A DNA stretch of 64,000 bases from Marinobacter iranensis (GTDB taxonomy: Bacteria; Pseudomonadota; Gammaproteobacteria; Pseudomonadales; Oleiphilaceae), in NCBI RefSeq assembly GCF_029207565.1, contig NZ_JANCMW010000013.1, forward strand, positions 1-64,000. The letters run 5' to 3'. Below the pieces are notes generated by a model. The model ran no database searches. It saw only the letters and a program-made list of their open reading frames with translations, and was not told where the DNA came from. The number at the start of each line of letters is the position of its first letter. Position 1 is the first letter of the stretch. Below are positions 53,798-62,572 of this stretch, one piece after another. The position numbers and the translations under genes were made by a program.

Positions 53798-54511
53798 TCA
53801 GTTAGTGTCCATTGTGTACCACTGGCCGTCCCGGAGGGCTTCGATGGGGCGGAAGCGGGTCTTGTAGTTCATTTTTCGGCACTCTTCGATCCAATACCCC
53901 AGATACAGGTGGGGTAGTCCCAACCGCTTCGCTTCCTCAATCTGCCAGAGCACCGCAAAGGTGCCCAGGCTCCGGCGCTCATAGGCGGGATCAAATACGG
54001 TATAGATGGCGGAAAGCCCTTCGTCCAGCATATCCACTGCCGCCAGGCCAACCAGATTCTCACCATCCCTGATTTCAACAAACCACGAGTCGGTCGCCCC
54101 TTCCACCAGGAAAGACATGAACTGCTCACGGGTGGGCGGGTACATGTCTCCGTCTGCGTGCCGTTGTTCGATGTAATGGGCGTAGAGACTGTAGTACTGC
54201 TCCGAGAAGGTTGCCTTGACCATTCGGCAGGTCAGGTCGGCATTCTTCGCCATGACCCGCCGTTGGCTGCGGTCTGGCTGGAACTGGTCGACCTTCAGCC
54301 GAACGGGCACACAGGCATTACAGTTTTCGCAGTGGGGCCGATAGTAATGGGATCCACTGCGACGAAAGCCCAGGGCCGTCAGTTGGCTGTAGAGCCGTTT
54401 ATCAACATGAGCTCGTGGGTCGACGAACATGGTGGTTGCTTCGCGGTCTGGCAGGTAGCTGCAGTCATGGGCCGGCGTGGCAAAAAATACCAAGGTCCTG
54501 AGATTGCTCAT
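53798..54511 (-). CDS. bpt: Aspartate/glutamate leucyltransferase Bpt
   Basis: A 237-residue protein with the N-terminal cysteine-containing segment DCSYLPDREATTMFVDP, then FRRSGSHYYRPHCENCNACVPVRLKV, and the end HLYLGYWIEECRKMNYKTRFRPIE. It attaches leucine to proteins with N-terminal Asp or Glu, feeding the ClpS pathway. Its start directly follows the aat stop codon. A weak stem (CTGATTT...AAATCAG) overlaps its stop. Confidence 0.95.
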   Translation of the reverse strand: MSNLRTLVFFATPAHDCSYLPDREATTMFVDPRAHVDKRLYSQLTALGFRRSGSHYYRPHCENCNACVPVRLKVDQFQPDRSQRRVMAKNADLTCRMVKATFSEQYYSLYAHYIEQRHADGDMYPPTREQFMSFLVEGATDSWFVEIRDGENLVGLAAVDMLDEGLSAIYTVFDPAYERRSLGTFAVLWQIEEAKRLGLPHLYLGYWIEECRKMNYKTRFRPIEALRDGQWYTMDTN

Positions 54512-55225
54512 TCACACCTCCGGGCCGGGCCATTGCCACCGGAAGTCCCAGTGACTGTGGTCCGGACTACTGTCGACGCATGTCCTGAGTATAGATAAAA
54601 ATTCGCTCCGTTGGATACAGCGGGCGCCCATTCTCAGCAAGTGGCCGCTTTCCACCTGACAATCCATTATGCGGTATCCCCATTCACGGAGCTGGTTGGC
54701 CAGGTGGACCATGAGTACTTTCGAGGCGTTGGTTTCCAGTGAAAACATGGATTCGCCAAAAAAGCAGCGGCCTATGGCTAGCCCGTACATGCCTCCGGCC
54801 AGTTCGCCCCGTTGGTTCCAGGCCTCAATGGAGTGGGCGATGCCCTGCTTATGAAGCTGGCTGTAACTGTCGGTCATGTCCTGGGTGATCCAGGTGCCTT
54901 CGGCTCGGGTGTTGGCGCACAGGCGGATAATCCGGGGGAAGGCCTGGTCGGCGGTGATGGTGAATTGGCCGCTGTTGAGGGTTCGCCGGAGGCTTCTGGC
55001 AATGTGTATTTCTTCCGGGAAGAGGACACAGCGGGGGTTGGGGGACCACCAGAGTATGGGTTGGTCGTCGCTGTACCAGGGGAAGATGCCGTTGCGGTAA
55101 GCCAGTTTTAGCCGTTCTGTGGAGAGGTCGCCGCCCAGGGCGAGTAATCCGTCAGGGTCGTCGAGGGCCTGTTCGGCCGGGGGGAACCAGAGTTGGTCTT
55201 GGTCTAGCCAGGGTAGTGAGGTCAT
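54512..55225 (-). CDS. aat: Leucyl/phenylalanyl-tRNA-protein transferase Aat
   Basis: A 237-residue protein with GIFPWYSDDQPILWWSPNPRCVLFP and the segment AGGMYGLAIGRCFFGESMFS, characteristic of Aat. It transfers Leu or Phe from tRNA to proteins starting with Lys or Arg, so together with bpt, clpS and clpA the window holds an almost complete N-end rule pathway. Upstream lies the long inverted repeat (55263-55368). Confidence 0.96.
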   Translation of the reverse strand: MTSLPWLDQDQLWFPPAEQALDDPDGLLALGGDLSTERLKLAYRNGIFPWYSDDQPILWWSPNPRCVLFPEEIHIARSLRRTLNSGQFTITADQAFPRIIRLCANTRAEGTWITQDMTDSYSQLHKQGIAHSIEAWNQRGELAGGMYGLAIGRCFFGESMFSLETNASKVLMVHLANQLREWGYRIMDCQVESGHLLRMGARCIQRSEFLSILRTCVDSSPDHSHWDFRWQWPGPEV

Positions 55226-55262
55226 CTCGGTCCGGAGTTAGTGCTCGAGTTTTGGTGGTGTC

Positions 55263-55368
55263 GGCCGGGGTCGCCAACCTTCTGGAACACGCTCAAGCAC
55301 ATCCATGTGGCGCTTGAGCTCCGCCATCCCTGGCTCCGCACAGTTCCAGAAGGTTGGCGACCCCGGCC
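55263..55368. repeat. Long inverted repeat with nested stem, mobile-repeat candidate
   Basis: Perfect 26-bp arms (55263-55288 and 55343-55368; core GGGGTCGCCAACCTTCTGGA) enclose a 54-nt loop that holds an inner 8-bp stem GCTCAAGC (55291-55298) / GCTTGAGC (55312-55319) with ACAT/ATGT at its tip. It lies in the 202-bp gap between trxB and aat, both leftward. The long perfect symmetry resembles REP-like or MITE-like elements, or a very stable RNA structure. Nothing else is seen in that gap. Confidence 0.8.
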
Positions 55369-55427
55369 TCCCTCGAACTGGGAGTTACCTGCCTTCACCG
55401 ATTCTTGTTGCGTGCGCTGTGTTCAGC

Positions 55428-56378
55428 TTAGTCCTGATCCAGGAACTTTTCTGCGTCCAGCGCTGCCATGCAACCGAAACCTGCAGAGGTAACGGCCTGG
55501 CGATAAACGTGGTCGGCTACGTCGCCGGCGGCGAAAACGCCCGGTACGCTGCTCTGGGTGGCCATGCCTTCCAGGCCGGAGCGGATTTTGATGTAGCCGT
55601 TTTCCATGTCCAGTTGGCCCTGGAACAGGTCGGTGTTGGGTTTGTGGCCGATGGCAATAAATACGCCTGCCAGGTCGATCTCCTGGGTGGCGTCGCCCTT
55701 GGTGCTTTTGATGCGCATGCCGGTGACGCCGGTGCCGTCGCCGAGGACTTCGTCCAGGGTGTGGTCCCAGATGATGTTGACGTTGCCGTTCTCGGCTTTC
55801 TCGAACAGTTTGTCCTGCAGGATTTTTTCGGCGCGCAGGCTGTCGCGGCGGTGTACCAGGGTGACTTCGTCGGCGATGTTGGAGAGGTACAGCGCTTCTT
55901 CAACGGCGGTGTTGCCGCCGCCGATGACGGCGACTTTCTGTTTCTTGTAGAAGAAGCCGTCGCAGGTGGCGCAGGCGGAGACGCCCTGGCCCTTGAATTT
56001 CTCTTCCGATTCCAGGCCCAGGTACATGGCGGAGGCGCCGGTGGCGATGATCAGTGCGTCGCAGGTGTATTCGCCGCTGTCGCCCTTGAGGTGGAAGGGG
56101 CGGTTGCGCAGGTCGGCTTCGTTGATGGTGTCGTAGACCACATGGGTTTCGAAACGCTCGGCATGTTTGAGCATCCGCTGCATCAGTTCCGGGCCCTGCA
56201 CGCCGTCGTTATCACCCGGCCAGTTGTCCACGTCGGTGGTGGTGGTCAGTTGTCCGCCTACCTCGATGCCGGTGATCAGTGTCGGCTTGAGGTTGGCGCG
56301 GGCGGCGTAGACGGCGGCGGTGTAGCCGGCGGGGCCGGAGCCGAGGATGATCAGTCTGGAGTGCTTGGTTTCGCTCAT
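55428..56378 (-). CDS. trxB: Thioredoxin reductase TrxB
   Basis: A 316-residue flavoprotein: FAD site IILGSGPAGYTAAVYAARA, redox-active pair CATCDG, NADPH site AVIGGGNTAVEEALYLS and the C-terminal GVFAAGDVAD. It supplies reduced thioredoxin, which DsbD uses as its electron source. Length normal for the low-molecular-weight type. Confidence 0.97.
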   Translation of the reverse strand: MSETKHSRLIILGSGPAGYTAAVYAARANLKPTLITGIEVGGQLTTTTDVDNWPGDNDGVQGPELMQRMLKHAERFETHVVYDTINEADLRNRPFHLKGDSGEYTCDALIIATGASAMYLGLESEEKFKGQGVSACATCDGFFYKKQKVAVIGGGNTAVEEALYLSNIADEVTLVHRRDSLRAEKILQDKLFEKAENGNVNIIWDHTLDEVLGDGTGVTGMRIKSTKGDATQEIDLAGVFIAIGHKPNTDLFQGQLDMENGYIKIRSGLEGMATQSSVPGVFAAGDVADHVYRQAVTSAGFGCMAALDAEKFLDQD

Positions 56379-56503
56379 GGTGGTTCTCTCGTTAACAATT
56401 CTGGACGTGTCGACGCTGGTCCGGGTGAAAAGGGCAAAAGGCTAACACGAACAGGCGTCGTTGCCAGTTGTTTTGGCCAATTTCATCCATAAAGTGTTGC
56501 TAT

Positions 56504-57415
56504 TTATCCAATGACAGAAACCGAGGTCAGAAGTTGCCTGACCCGTTCCGCGCTTTTCCCGGATTCCCCCTGTTCCAGTCGGTGTTCGGCAACAGCCGGG
56601 AAGACGGCCTGGATGTCGTCCGGTAGCACATGGTGGCGGCCGTCCATCAGGGCCCAGGCCCTTGCGGCTCGCACCAGCCCCAGGCCCGCCCGGGGTGAAA
56701 GGCCGTAAAGCAGGCCCGGCATGCGGCGGCTCTGTTCCAGCAGGCGCTGTACATAATCCAGCAATGCCGGGCTGGCGGCCACGCGGTTCACGGCGTCCTG
56801 GAGGGTTTGCAGGTCTTCTGCGGATAGCAGTGACGGCAGACGCTCGGTCATCACCCGCCGGTCTTCGCCCTCCAGCAGTTCCCGCTCGGCTCGCGGGTCA
56901 GGGTAGCCAAGCCGGATTCTCATCAGGAAACGGTCAAGCTGGGACTCCGGTAGCGGGTAGGTGCCACCCTGTTCGATGGGATTTTGCGTGGCGATCACAA
57001 AAAACGGGTGAGGCAGTGGCCGGGTTTCGCCTTCAATGGATACCTGCCGTTCTTCCATAGCCTCCAGCAGCGCACTCTGGGTGCGTGGGGAAGCGCGGTT
57101 GATTTCGTCTGCAAGCACGACCTGGGCGAATATCGGGCCGGGGTGGAACACCAGGCTGCCAGCCTGCTTGTCGTACATGGAGAAGCCAAGGACATCTGCT
57201 GGCAACAGGTCGTTGGTGAACTGGATACGCTGGTAGGTCAGGCCCATGACCTTGGCGAGGGCGTGGGACAGGGTGGTTTTACCCATGCCCGGGATGTCCT
57301 CGATCAGCAGGTGGCCTCGTGCCAGCAGGCCGCAGAGTGAGAGGCGGACCTGATGATCCTTGCCCAGCAGTATGCTGTTCAGTTCACGGATTACCGTATC
57401 CGTCAGTTTTTTCAT
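56504..57415 (-). CDS. MoxR-family AAA+ ATPase
   Basis: A 303-residue protein with Walker A IPGMGKTTLSHAL, Walker B VVLADEINRASPRTQSALLEAME and sensor 1 IATQNPIEQGGTYPLPESQLDRF. MoxR ATPases work as chaperones with VWA-domain and DUF58 proteins, yet none adjoins here: trxB follows and aguB precedes. It lies 7 nt downstream of aguB, so it may be read through from the agmatine operon. Confidence 0.9.
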   Translation of the reverse strand: MKKLTDTVIRELNSILLGKDHQVRLSLCGLLARGHLLIEDIPGMGKTTLSHALAKVMGLTYQRIQFTNDLLPADVLGFSMYDKQAGSLVFHPGPIFAQVVLADEINRASPRTQSALLEAMEERQVSIEGETRPLPHPFFVIATQNPIEQGGTYPLPESQLDRFLMRIRLGYPDPRAERELLEGEDRRVMTERLPSLLSAEDLQTLQDAVNRVAASPALLDYVQRLLEQSRRMPGLLYGLSPRAGLGLVRAARAWALMDGRHHVLPDDIQAVFPAVAEHRLEQGESGKSAERVRQLLTSVSVIG

Positions 57416-57422
57416 GAAATGC

Positions 57423-58346
57423 TCAATCCCTTACCCGCTTTAGAATGTCACCGTAGGCGTCGATGCGTCGATCCCTGAAGTACGGCCAGATTCGCCGAAT
57501 CGATTCACTGCGTGAGCGGTTAATGGTGGCGGCCAGAATGGTTTCCGAATGATCGTCGGCCCGTGCCAGGAACTCTCCCTGGGGGCCGCAAATAAAGCTG
57601 TTGCCCCAGAACCGGATACCGTCCGATTGTCCGGAGGGGTCCGCTTCGGTGCCCACGCGGTTGGGGGCGATGACGGGCAGGTTGTTGGCAACGGCATGGC
57701 CGCGCTGGACGGTAACCCAGGCGTCCAGTTGGCGCGCCTGTTCTTCGGGATCGTCGGTGACGTCCCAACCAATGGCGGTGGGGTAGATGAGCACTTCCGC
57801 ACCGGCCAGGGCCATCAGGCGGGCGGCTTCGGGGTACCACTGGTCCCAGCATACCAGCACGCCCAGGCGGCCCACCGAGGTGTCGATGGGGGTGAAGCCA
57901 CTGCGGCCATCGTTGAAGCTGGTGTCGCCGGGGGTGAAATAGAATTTTTCGTAGAAGCCCGGGTCGTCGGGGATATGCATCTTGCGGTAGAGGCCGGCAA
58001 TGCTTCCGTCCCGCTCAAACACAACGGCGGTGTTGTGGTAAACGCCGTTCATTCGCCGTTCGAAAATCGATCCGACCAGGACAACTCCGAGCTCCGCCGC
58101 CAGGGCAGAGAGCCGGTCGCTGGTGGGGCCCGGGACCGGTTCGGCCAGTTCGAACACCGAGGTATCTTCGGTCTGGCAGAAATAGAGCGTGGCGTGTAAC
58201 TCCTGCAGGATGACCAACTGTGCGCCGTCTGCAGCGGCTTGCCGCACCAGCCGCTCGCTGGTGGCCAGGCTGGTGCTCTTGTCGGCATTGCACGGCTGCT
58301 GGATGGCGGCTACCGCCAGCGCTCCGGACGGGGTGGGGTGACTCAT
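57423..58346 (-). CDS. aguB: N-carbamoylputrescine amidase AguB
   Basis: A 307-residue nitrilase-family protein with Glu in QELHATLYFCQTED, Lys in RKMHIPDDPGFYEKFYF and the nucleophile Cys in LVCWDQWYPEAARLM. It hydrolyses N-carbamoylputrescine to putrescine. I chose the ATG at 58346 that overlaps the aguA stop codon; a longer frame begins at 58385. Confidence 0.95.
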   Translation of the reverse strand: MSHPTPSGALAVAAIQQPCNADKSTSLATSERLVRQAAADGAQLVILQELHATLYFCQTEDTSVFELAEPVPGPTSDRLSALAAELGVVLVGSIFERRMNGVYHNTAVVFERDGSIAGLYRKMHIPDDPGFYEKFYFTPGDTSFNDGRSGFTPIDTSVGRLGVLVCWDQWYPEAARLMALAGAEVLIYPTAIGWDVTDDPEEQARQLDAWVTVQRGHAVANNLPVIAPNRVGTEADPSGQSDGIRFWGNSFICGPQGEFLARADDHSETILAATINRSRSESIRRIWPYFRDRRIDAYGDILKRVRD

Positions 58347-59395
58347 GCTGTAACAACTCCCGCGGGTATCTGCATGGTGACGCAATGCAGGCTGCCATGC
58401 TGCCTGATCAGCGGGCGGCAGTTTACCGGAATGATCTCCCGATCGGGGAAAATGCCCCCGAGGGTGGCAAGTGCCTCGTCATCCTGGGGCACGCCATAAA
58501 CCGGCACCAGCACGGCGCCGTTGATAATCAGGAAATTGGCGTAGGTCGCCGGCAGGCGCTCGCCGTCATCATCATGAATGGCATCGGGCCAGGGCAGCGG
58601 TGTCAGGCGGTAGGGCTGGCCATCAGCCTGGTGAAACTGCTGCAGCTCCTCTTCCATGGCGGCCAGGGCACTGTAATGTTCGTCGCCGACATCCGGGCAG
58701 GCCACATAGCAGATGTGGTCGTGGTCACAGAAACGCGCGAGGGTGTCGATGTGGCTGTCGGTGTCATCGCCGGCGAGGTAACCGTGGTTTAGCCAGAGGA
58801 TACGCTCCGCGCCAAGTGTCTCTGACAGCAGGTGCTCAATCCCTCCACGGTCCATGGCAGGATTGCGGGAAGGTGTTAGCAGGCATTCACTGGTGGTCAG
58901 CAACGTACCCTTGCCATCGGACTCGATGGAACCACCTTCAAGCACGAAATCCACTGGTACCAGCGGGGTTTTGCCAAAGCTGCCAAAATTCGACAGATGG
59001 CTGTTCAGGGCGTTGTCTTTTTCCCAGGGGAATTTCCCGCCCCAGGCATTGAACCGGAAATCCAGCAATTCGTGGCTACCATCCCGTGCAACGGCGATGG
59101 GGCCGTGATCCCGTGCCCAGGTGTCGTTGGCCGGAGCCGGCACGGCGACAACGCGGCCGGGAAGCCCCTGTTCCCGGGCAAAGTGGTTAAGTTCCCTTTC
59201 AAGTTCCTGCAAGCGGACCACGTGTTCACAACTGAGCAGCACGTGCTCGAAGCGAAGCACCGCCTTTGCGATTTCCAGGAACACTGGCTCAACGTCAGCG
59301 AGGACGTCGCTCCAGTCTGTTCCGGGGTGGGGCCAGGTAAGCATTACGGCACTTTGGGGTGCCCACTCGGCGGGCATCACAGGTCTGGAAGTCAA
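58343..59395 (-). CDS. aguA: Agmatine deiminase AguA
   Basis: A 350-residue pentein-fold protein: WARDHGPIAV, VLEGGSIESDGKGTLLTTSECLL, and the catalytic cysteine near the end in GSLHCVTMQIP. It converts agmatine to N-carbamoylputrescine. It overlaps aguB by 4 nt, so the two are a translationally coupled operon. Confidence 0.95.
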   Translation of the reverse strand: MTSRPVMPAEWAPQSAVMLTWPHPGTDWSDVLADVEPVFLEIAKAVLRFEHVLLSCEHVVRLQELERELNHFAREQGLPGRVVAVPAPANDTWARDHGPIAVARDGSHELLDFRFNAWGGKFPWEKDNALNSHLSNFGSFGKTPLVPVDFVLEGGSIESDGKGTLLTTSECLLTPSRNPAMDRGGIEHLLSETLGAERILWLNHGYLAGDDTDSHIDTLARFCDHDHICYVACPDVGDEHYSALAAMEEELQQFHQADGQPYRLTPLPWPDAIHDDDGERLPATYANFLIINGAVLVPVYGVPQDDEALATLGGIFPDREIIPVNCRPLIRQHGSLHCVTMQIPAGVVTA

Positions 59396-59469
59396 GTTGC
59401 GAACACCTTATGCAAAAGCCGTCATTCTAACGAACAGGCGGGGTTGCGTCAGGACATACGGAGGATTTT

Positions 59470-59778
59470 TTAGCGACCGGGCTTCAGCACCGAATGGATA
59501 ACCCGGTCACCTTCAAAATACACGACAAAATCCGCGTAGTGCCACTGGGAAATGGGTGGGTTACCCACCGGCCCGGAGATCTGCACAGGATCGCCCCAGC
59601 CATTGCGGACACTGGACTGGCTCATTCCGGTGCGTGGAAGGTTTTCCTGGGCGCCGCGTTCAGCCTGCGACATCACTGGAACCCGAACCTCCTCGGCCAT
59701 CACGGTGGTAAGCGGCATCACTGCCAGACCGGTGATGGCTGCGGCGGCACAGACTGCTTTTATTGTGCGGTTTTTCAT
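59470..59778 (-). CDS. Small periplasmic protein of unknown function
   Basis: A 102-residue protein with a signal peptide (MKNRTIKAVCAAAAITGLAVMPLTTVMA). The mature part contains MSQSSVRNGWGDPVQISGPVGNPPISQWHYADFVVYFEGDRVIHSV, which resembles small SmpA/BamE-like or DUF2845-like domains. The function is unknown. The start at 59778 follows GGGAGTAAG; a longer frame to 59892 is unlikely. The next gene downstream is aguA on the same strand, 74 nt away. Confidence 0.75.
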   Translation of the reverse strand: MKNRTIKAVCAAAAITGLAVMPLTTVMAEEVRVPVMSQAERGAQENLPRTGMSQSSVRNGWGDPVQISGPVGNPPISQWHYADFVVYFEGDRVIHSVLKPGR

Positions 59779-59925
59779 CAGTGACTTACTCCCTGGGATC
59801 GTTGGGTCCGGTTCAACTGGGTTGTCTGGAAAGTACCTTCGAGGATACTCGCCAGACATTGATAAAACGTAATATCCAACAAAGACTAACAAAAGTCAGC
59901 CCGAATTCGGTGATTTGTGGACAGT

Positions 59926-60513
59926 TTACTCTTTCTGCCGTTGGCGGATTTGCCACCGCATCACATGGCGGGCAATTTGCTGTCGGTCACTGTCGTGGAT
60001 ATCGATAAACTCCGTATGAACCGCGCCGCCTCCGCTTTCGTCGGGCGCAACATCGATCACCCTGGCAATAGCGACGGGCTGGAACAGCTCAGGCGGCAGG
60101 GTCATCCTGAGGGCCAGCAATTCATCGGTGGCGAAGCGGTTGGTCATGCTGTGAAACGACAGGCCCCCCTCGCTGAGAGTGACATCCTGCCAGTCCTCAG
60201 GTTGCAACGGATTTTGCTCAAAGGCCATAATGCGCGCCAGCGTATCCAGCTTCCCGTTGAGCGACTTGATCAGAGAGGTCAGCAGGCGGTCCTTTTCCGC
60301 CAGAGTGGCAAGGTGGGCCCTGACGTCCTGGTCGAGGCGCCTGAACTCCGAGCGCAGGCTTTCCAGGTGATTGCCGTTAAAGGGATTGTCCCGGTCGGCT
60401 TCGTCGGGGTCGAGCTTTCGGATTTCCAGGCCGATATGGTCACTGATGCGAAAGAAATCCCTGCGGTCAGAGGGGATATCTGCCGGGTTATTGTCGGGTG
60501 TCGTCGCAGGCAT
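59926..60513 (-). CDS. PilZ-domain protein
   Basis: A 195-residue protein. An RxxxR-type motif in SDRRDFFRIS lies near the N-terminus, a helical middle (residues about 50-90) follows, and a PilZ beta-barrel carries VTLSEGGLSFHSM, where Thr replaces the usual Asp/Asn in the (D/N)xSxxG motif. It may bind c-di-GMP, possibly weakly. In pseudomonads a PilZ protein sits at the same place before the lol genes. Confidence 0.82.
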   Translation of the reverse strand: MPATTPDNNPADIPSDRRDFFRISDHIGLEIRKLDPDEADRDNPFNGNHLESLRSEFRRLDQDVRAHLATLAEKDRLLTSLIKSLNGKLDTLARIMAFEQNPLQPEDWQDVTLSEGGLSFHSMTNRFATDELLALRMTLPPELFQPVAIARVIDVAPDESGGGAVHTEFIDIHDSDRQQIARHVMRWQIRQRQKE

Positions 60514-60627
60514 CGGGGCTCCAGAACGCGGTATTATTGTTTCCTGATAGTATTTTAGCAGCTTCCTGCCGGTCCGTATTGCCGCAGGATTTTCGACAGA
60601 CCAGAAGGCAGCGACAGGCCCCTCCCA

Positions 60628-61869
60628 ATGTTCAGACCCTTATCATTGTATGTCGGTCTGCGGTACACCGCGGCCAAACGACGCAATCACTTCATTTCAT
60701 TTATCTCACTGACGTCCATGATCGGCCTGATGCTGGGTGTGGCGGTGCTGATTATCGTACTGTCTGTTATGAACGGCTTTGACCGTGAACTCAAGCAGCG
60801 GATTCTGGGGATGGTGCCTCACGCCGTCATCCAGGGTAACCCCGACCTGGACAACTGGCAGGAGATCGACCGAGCCGTCGAGGAGCATCCTTCGGTGATC
60901 GCCGCTGCGCCTTTCATCCAGGGGCAGGGCATGGTCACCGGTGGCGGCGATGTCAGGGGTGTGATGCTGAACGGTATCCTGCCTGAGCAGGAGCGAAGTG
61001 TTTCTATCATCGAGAATCACATGATCGAGGGCGGGCTTGAAGATCTCCGGCCCGGCGAGTTCGGTATTATTATCGGCAAGCAGATGGCCGCCAGTTTGCG
61101 GTTACAGATTGGTGACCGGGTAACGGTGGTGTTGCCGGAGGCGTCCGTGACCCCGGCCGGCGTTCTACCGCGGCTGAAGCGATTTACCGTCAAGGGTGTG
61201 TTCAGTGTTGGTGCCGAGCTGGACGGTAGCTATACGCTGATCCATATGGATGATGCGTCGAAACTCATGCGTACAGATGGCAAGGCCGAAGGCGTGCGCC
61301 TGCTGGTGGATGACCTGTTCCAGGCGCCGAAGGTGGCTGAAGAGGCCGCCCGACAGCTAAGCGGCCGCCACTACATATCAGACTGGACCCGCACCCACGG
61401 CAATCTGTTCCAGGCAATCCGCATGGAAAAGACCATGATCGGGCTGCTGCTGATGTTCATCGTGGCGGTCGCGGCATTCAACATCGTGTCCACCCTGGTG
61501 ATGGTTGTTACCGACAAGACGGCCGACATCGCCATCCTGCGGACTATGGGTGCGACGCCCGCGCGAATCATGCGGATCTTTATTGTTCAGGGCGCGGTGA
61601 TTGGTATTACAGGTACGTTGGTCGGTACTGCGCTGGGCATATTGGGTGCCTATAACATCAGTGGATTTATTGCCTGGCTGGAAGCCTTTATGGGTCACCA
61701 GTTCCTCAGCGCCGACGTGTATTTCATCAGTTATCTGCCGTCACAGCTGCAATGGCAGGACGTGTGGATCATCAGTGGGGCCGGCCTCGCCATGAGCCTG
61801 TTGGCAACGATCTATCCTGCGTGGCGAGCATCCCGAGTCGACCCGGCGGAGGCCCTTCGATATGAATGA
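60628..61869 (+). CDS. Lipoprotein-release ABC transporter permease (LolC/LolE family)
   Basis: A 413-residue protein with four membrane segments: one near the N-terminus after FISFISLTSMIGLMLG and three C-terminal (MIGLLLMFIVAVAAFNIV, IVQGAVIGITGTLVGT, IISGAGLAMSLLATIYPA). A large periplasmic domain lies between. LolCDE extracts lipoproteins from the inner membrane. Only one permease gene is present next to lolD, so it may serve as a homodimer (LolF type); a second copy could lie elsewhere. Confidence 0.9.
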   Translation: MFRPLSLYVGLRYTAAKRRNHFISFISLTSMIGLMLGVAVLIIVLSVMNGFDRELKQRILGMVPHAVIQGNPDLDNWQEIDRAVEEHPSVIAAAPFIQGQGMVTGGGDVRGVMLNGILPEQERSVSIIENHMIEGGLEDLRPGEFGIIIGKQMAASLRLQIGDRVTVVLPEASVTPAGVLPRLKRFTVKGVFSVGAELDGSYTLIHMDDASKLMRTDGKAEGVRLLVDDLFQAPKVAEEAARQLSGRHYISDWTRTHGNLFQAIRMEKTMIGLLLMFIVAVAAFNIVSTLVMVVTDKTADIAILRTMGATPARIMRIFIVQGAVIGITGTLVGTALGILGAYNISGFIAWLEAFMGHQFLSADVYFISYLPSQLQWQDVWIISGAGLAMSLLATIYPAWRASRVDPAEALRYE

Positions 61870-62572
61870 GTCAGCAACCATGAACGATGACAGATCACTG
61901 GTTATAAACTGCGACAAGGTAACCAGAACATACAATGAGGGGCCGGGTAAGCTGACCATCTTCTCGGATATTTCCCTGCAGGTATCCGCTGGCGAATCCG
62001 TTGGTATTGTTGGTAGCAGTGGCGCGGGTAAAACCACACTGTTGAACCTTCTCGGTGGATTGGACAAGCCTTCTTCCGGGCATATCGATATCTGCGGGCA
62101 GGACATTCACGGTATGAACGAGGCGGGGCGTGCGCGGTTCCGCAATCGCCACCTGGGGTTTGTCTACCAGTTCCATCATCTGCTGCCAGAATTCTCGGCA
62201 CTGGAAAACGTGATGATGCCCTGTGCACTCGGTGGCTTGGGCGTCCGGCAGGCCTCGAACAAGGCTACGGCTATCCTGGAGCGGGTTGGATTGGGCTCGC
62301 GCTTGACCCATAAGCCAGGCGAGCTATCCGGGGGCGAACGCCAGCGTGTGGCGATCGCCCGCGCCCTGGTGAACGAACCTGAGTGTGTGTTGATGGACGA
62401 GCCAACGGGGAACCTGGACGAGCAGACAGGGGAAAGTGTCCGGGACCTGATCGAATCATTGAGGGACCAGATCGGCATTGCCTTCGTGCTGGTCACCCAT
62501 GACATGGCCATGGCCAGAAGCCTTGGCCGGGTGTTGCGTCTGGAGCAGGGAGAGTTATTTCAGGAGCTTTGA
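61862..62572 (+). CDS. lolD: Lipoprotein-release ABC transporter ATP-binding protein LolD
   Basis: A 236-residue ABC ATPase: Walker A VGSSGAGKTTLLNLLGG, signature LSGGERQRVAIARAL, Walker B CVLMDEPTGNLDE. The start at 61862 overlaps the permease stop and follows GGAGG. Its last 13 nt overlap the convergent DUF2062 gene. Confidence 0.95.
   Translation: MNESATMNDDRSLVINCDKVTRTYNEGPGKLTIFSDISLQVSAGESVGIVGSSGAGKTTLLNLLGGLDKPSSGHIDICGQDIHGMNEAGRARFRNRHLGFVYQFHHLLPEFSALENVMMPCALGGLGVRQASNKATAILERVGLGSRLTHKPGELSGGERQRVAIARALVNEPECVLMDEPTGNLDEQTGESVRDLIESLRDQIGIAFVLVTHDMAMARSLGRVLRLEQGELFQEL

Noticed and set aside
55305..56492. 395-codon plus-strand frame over trxB
   Set aside because: Rich in Gly, Val and Ala as expected for the reverse of a GC-rich flavoprotein; begins inside the inverted repeat.
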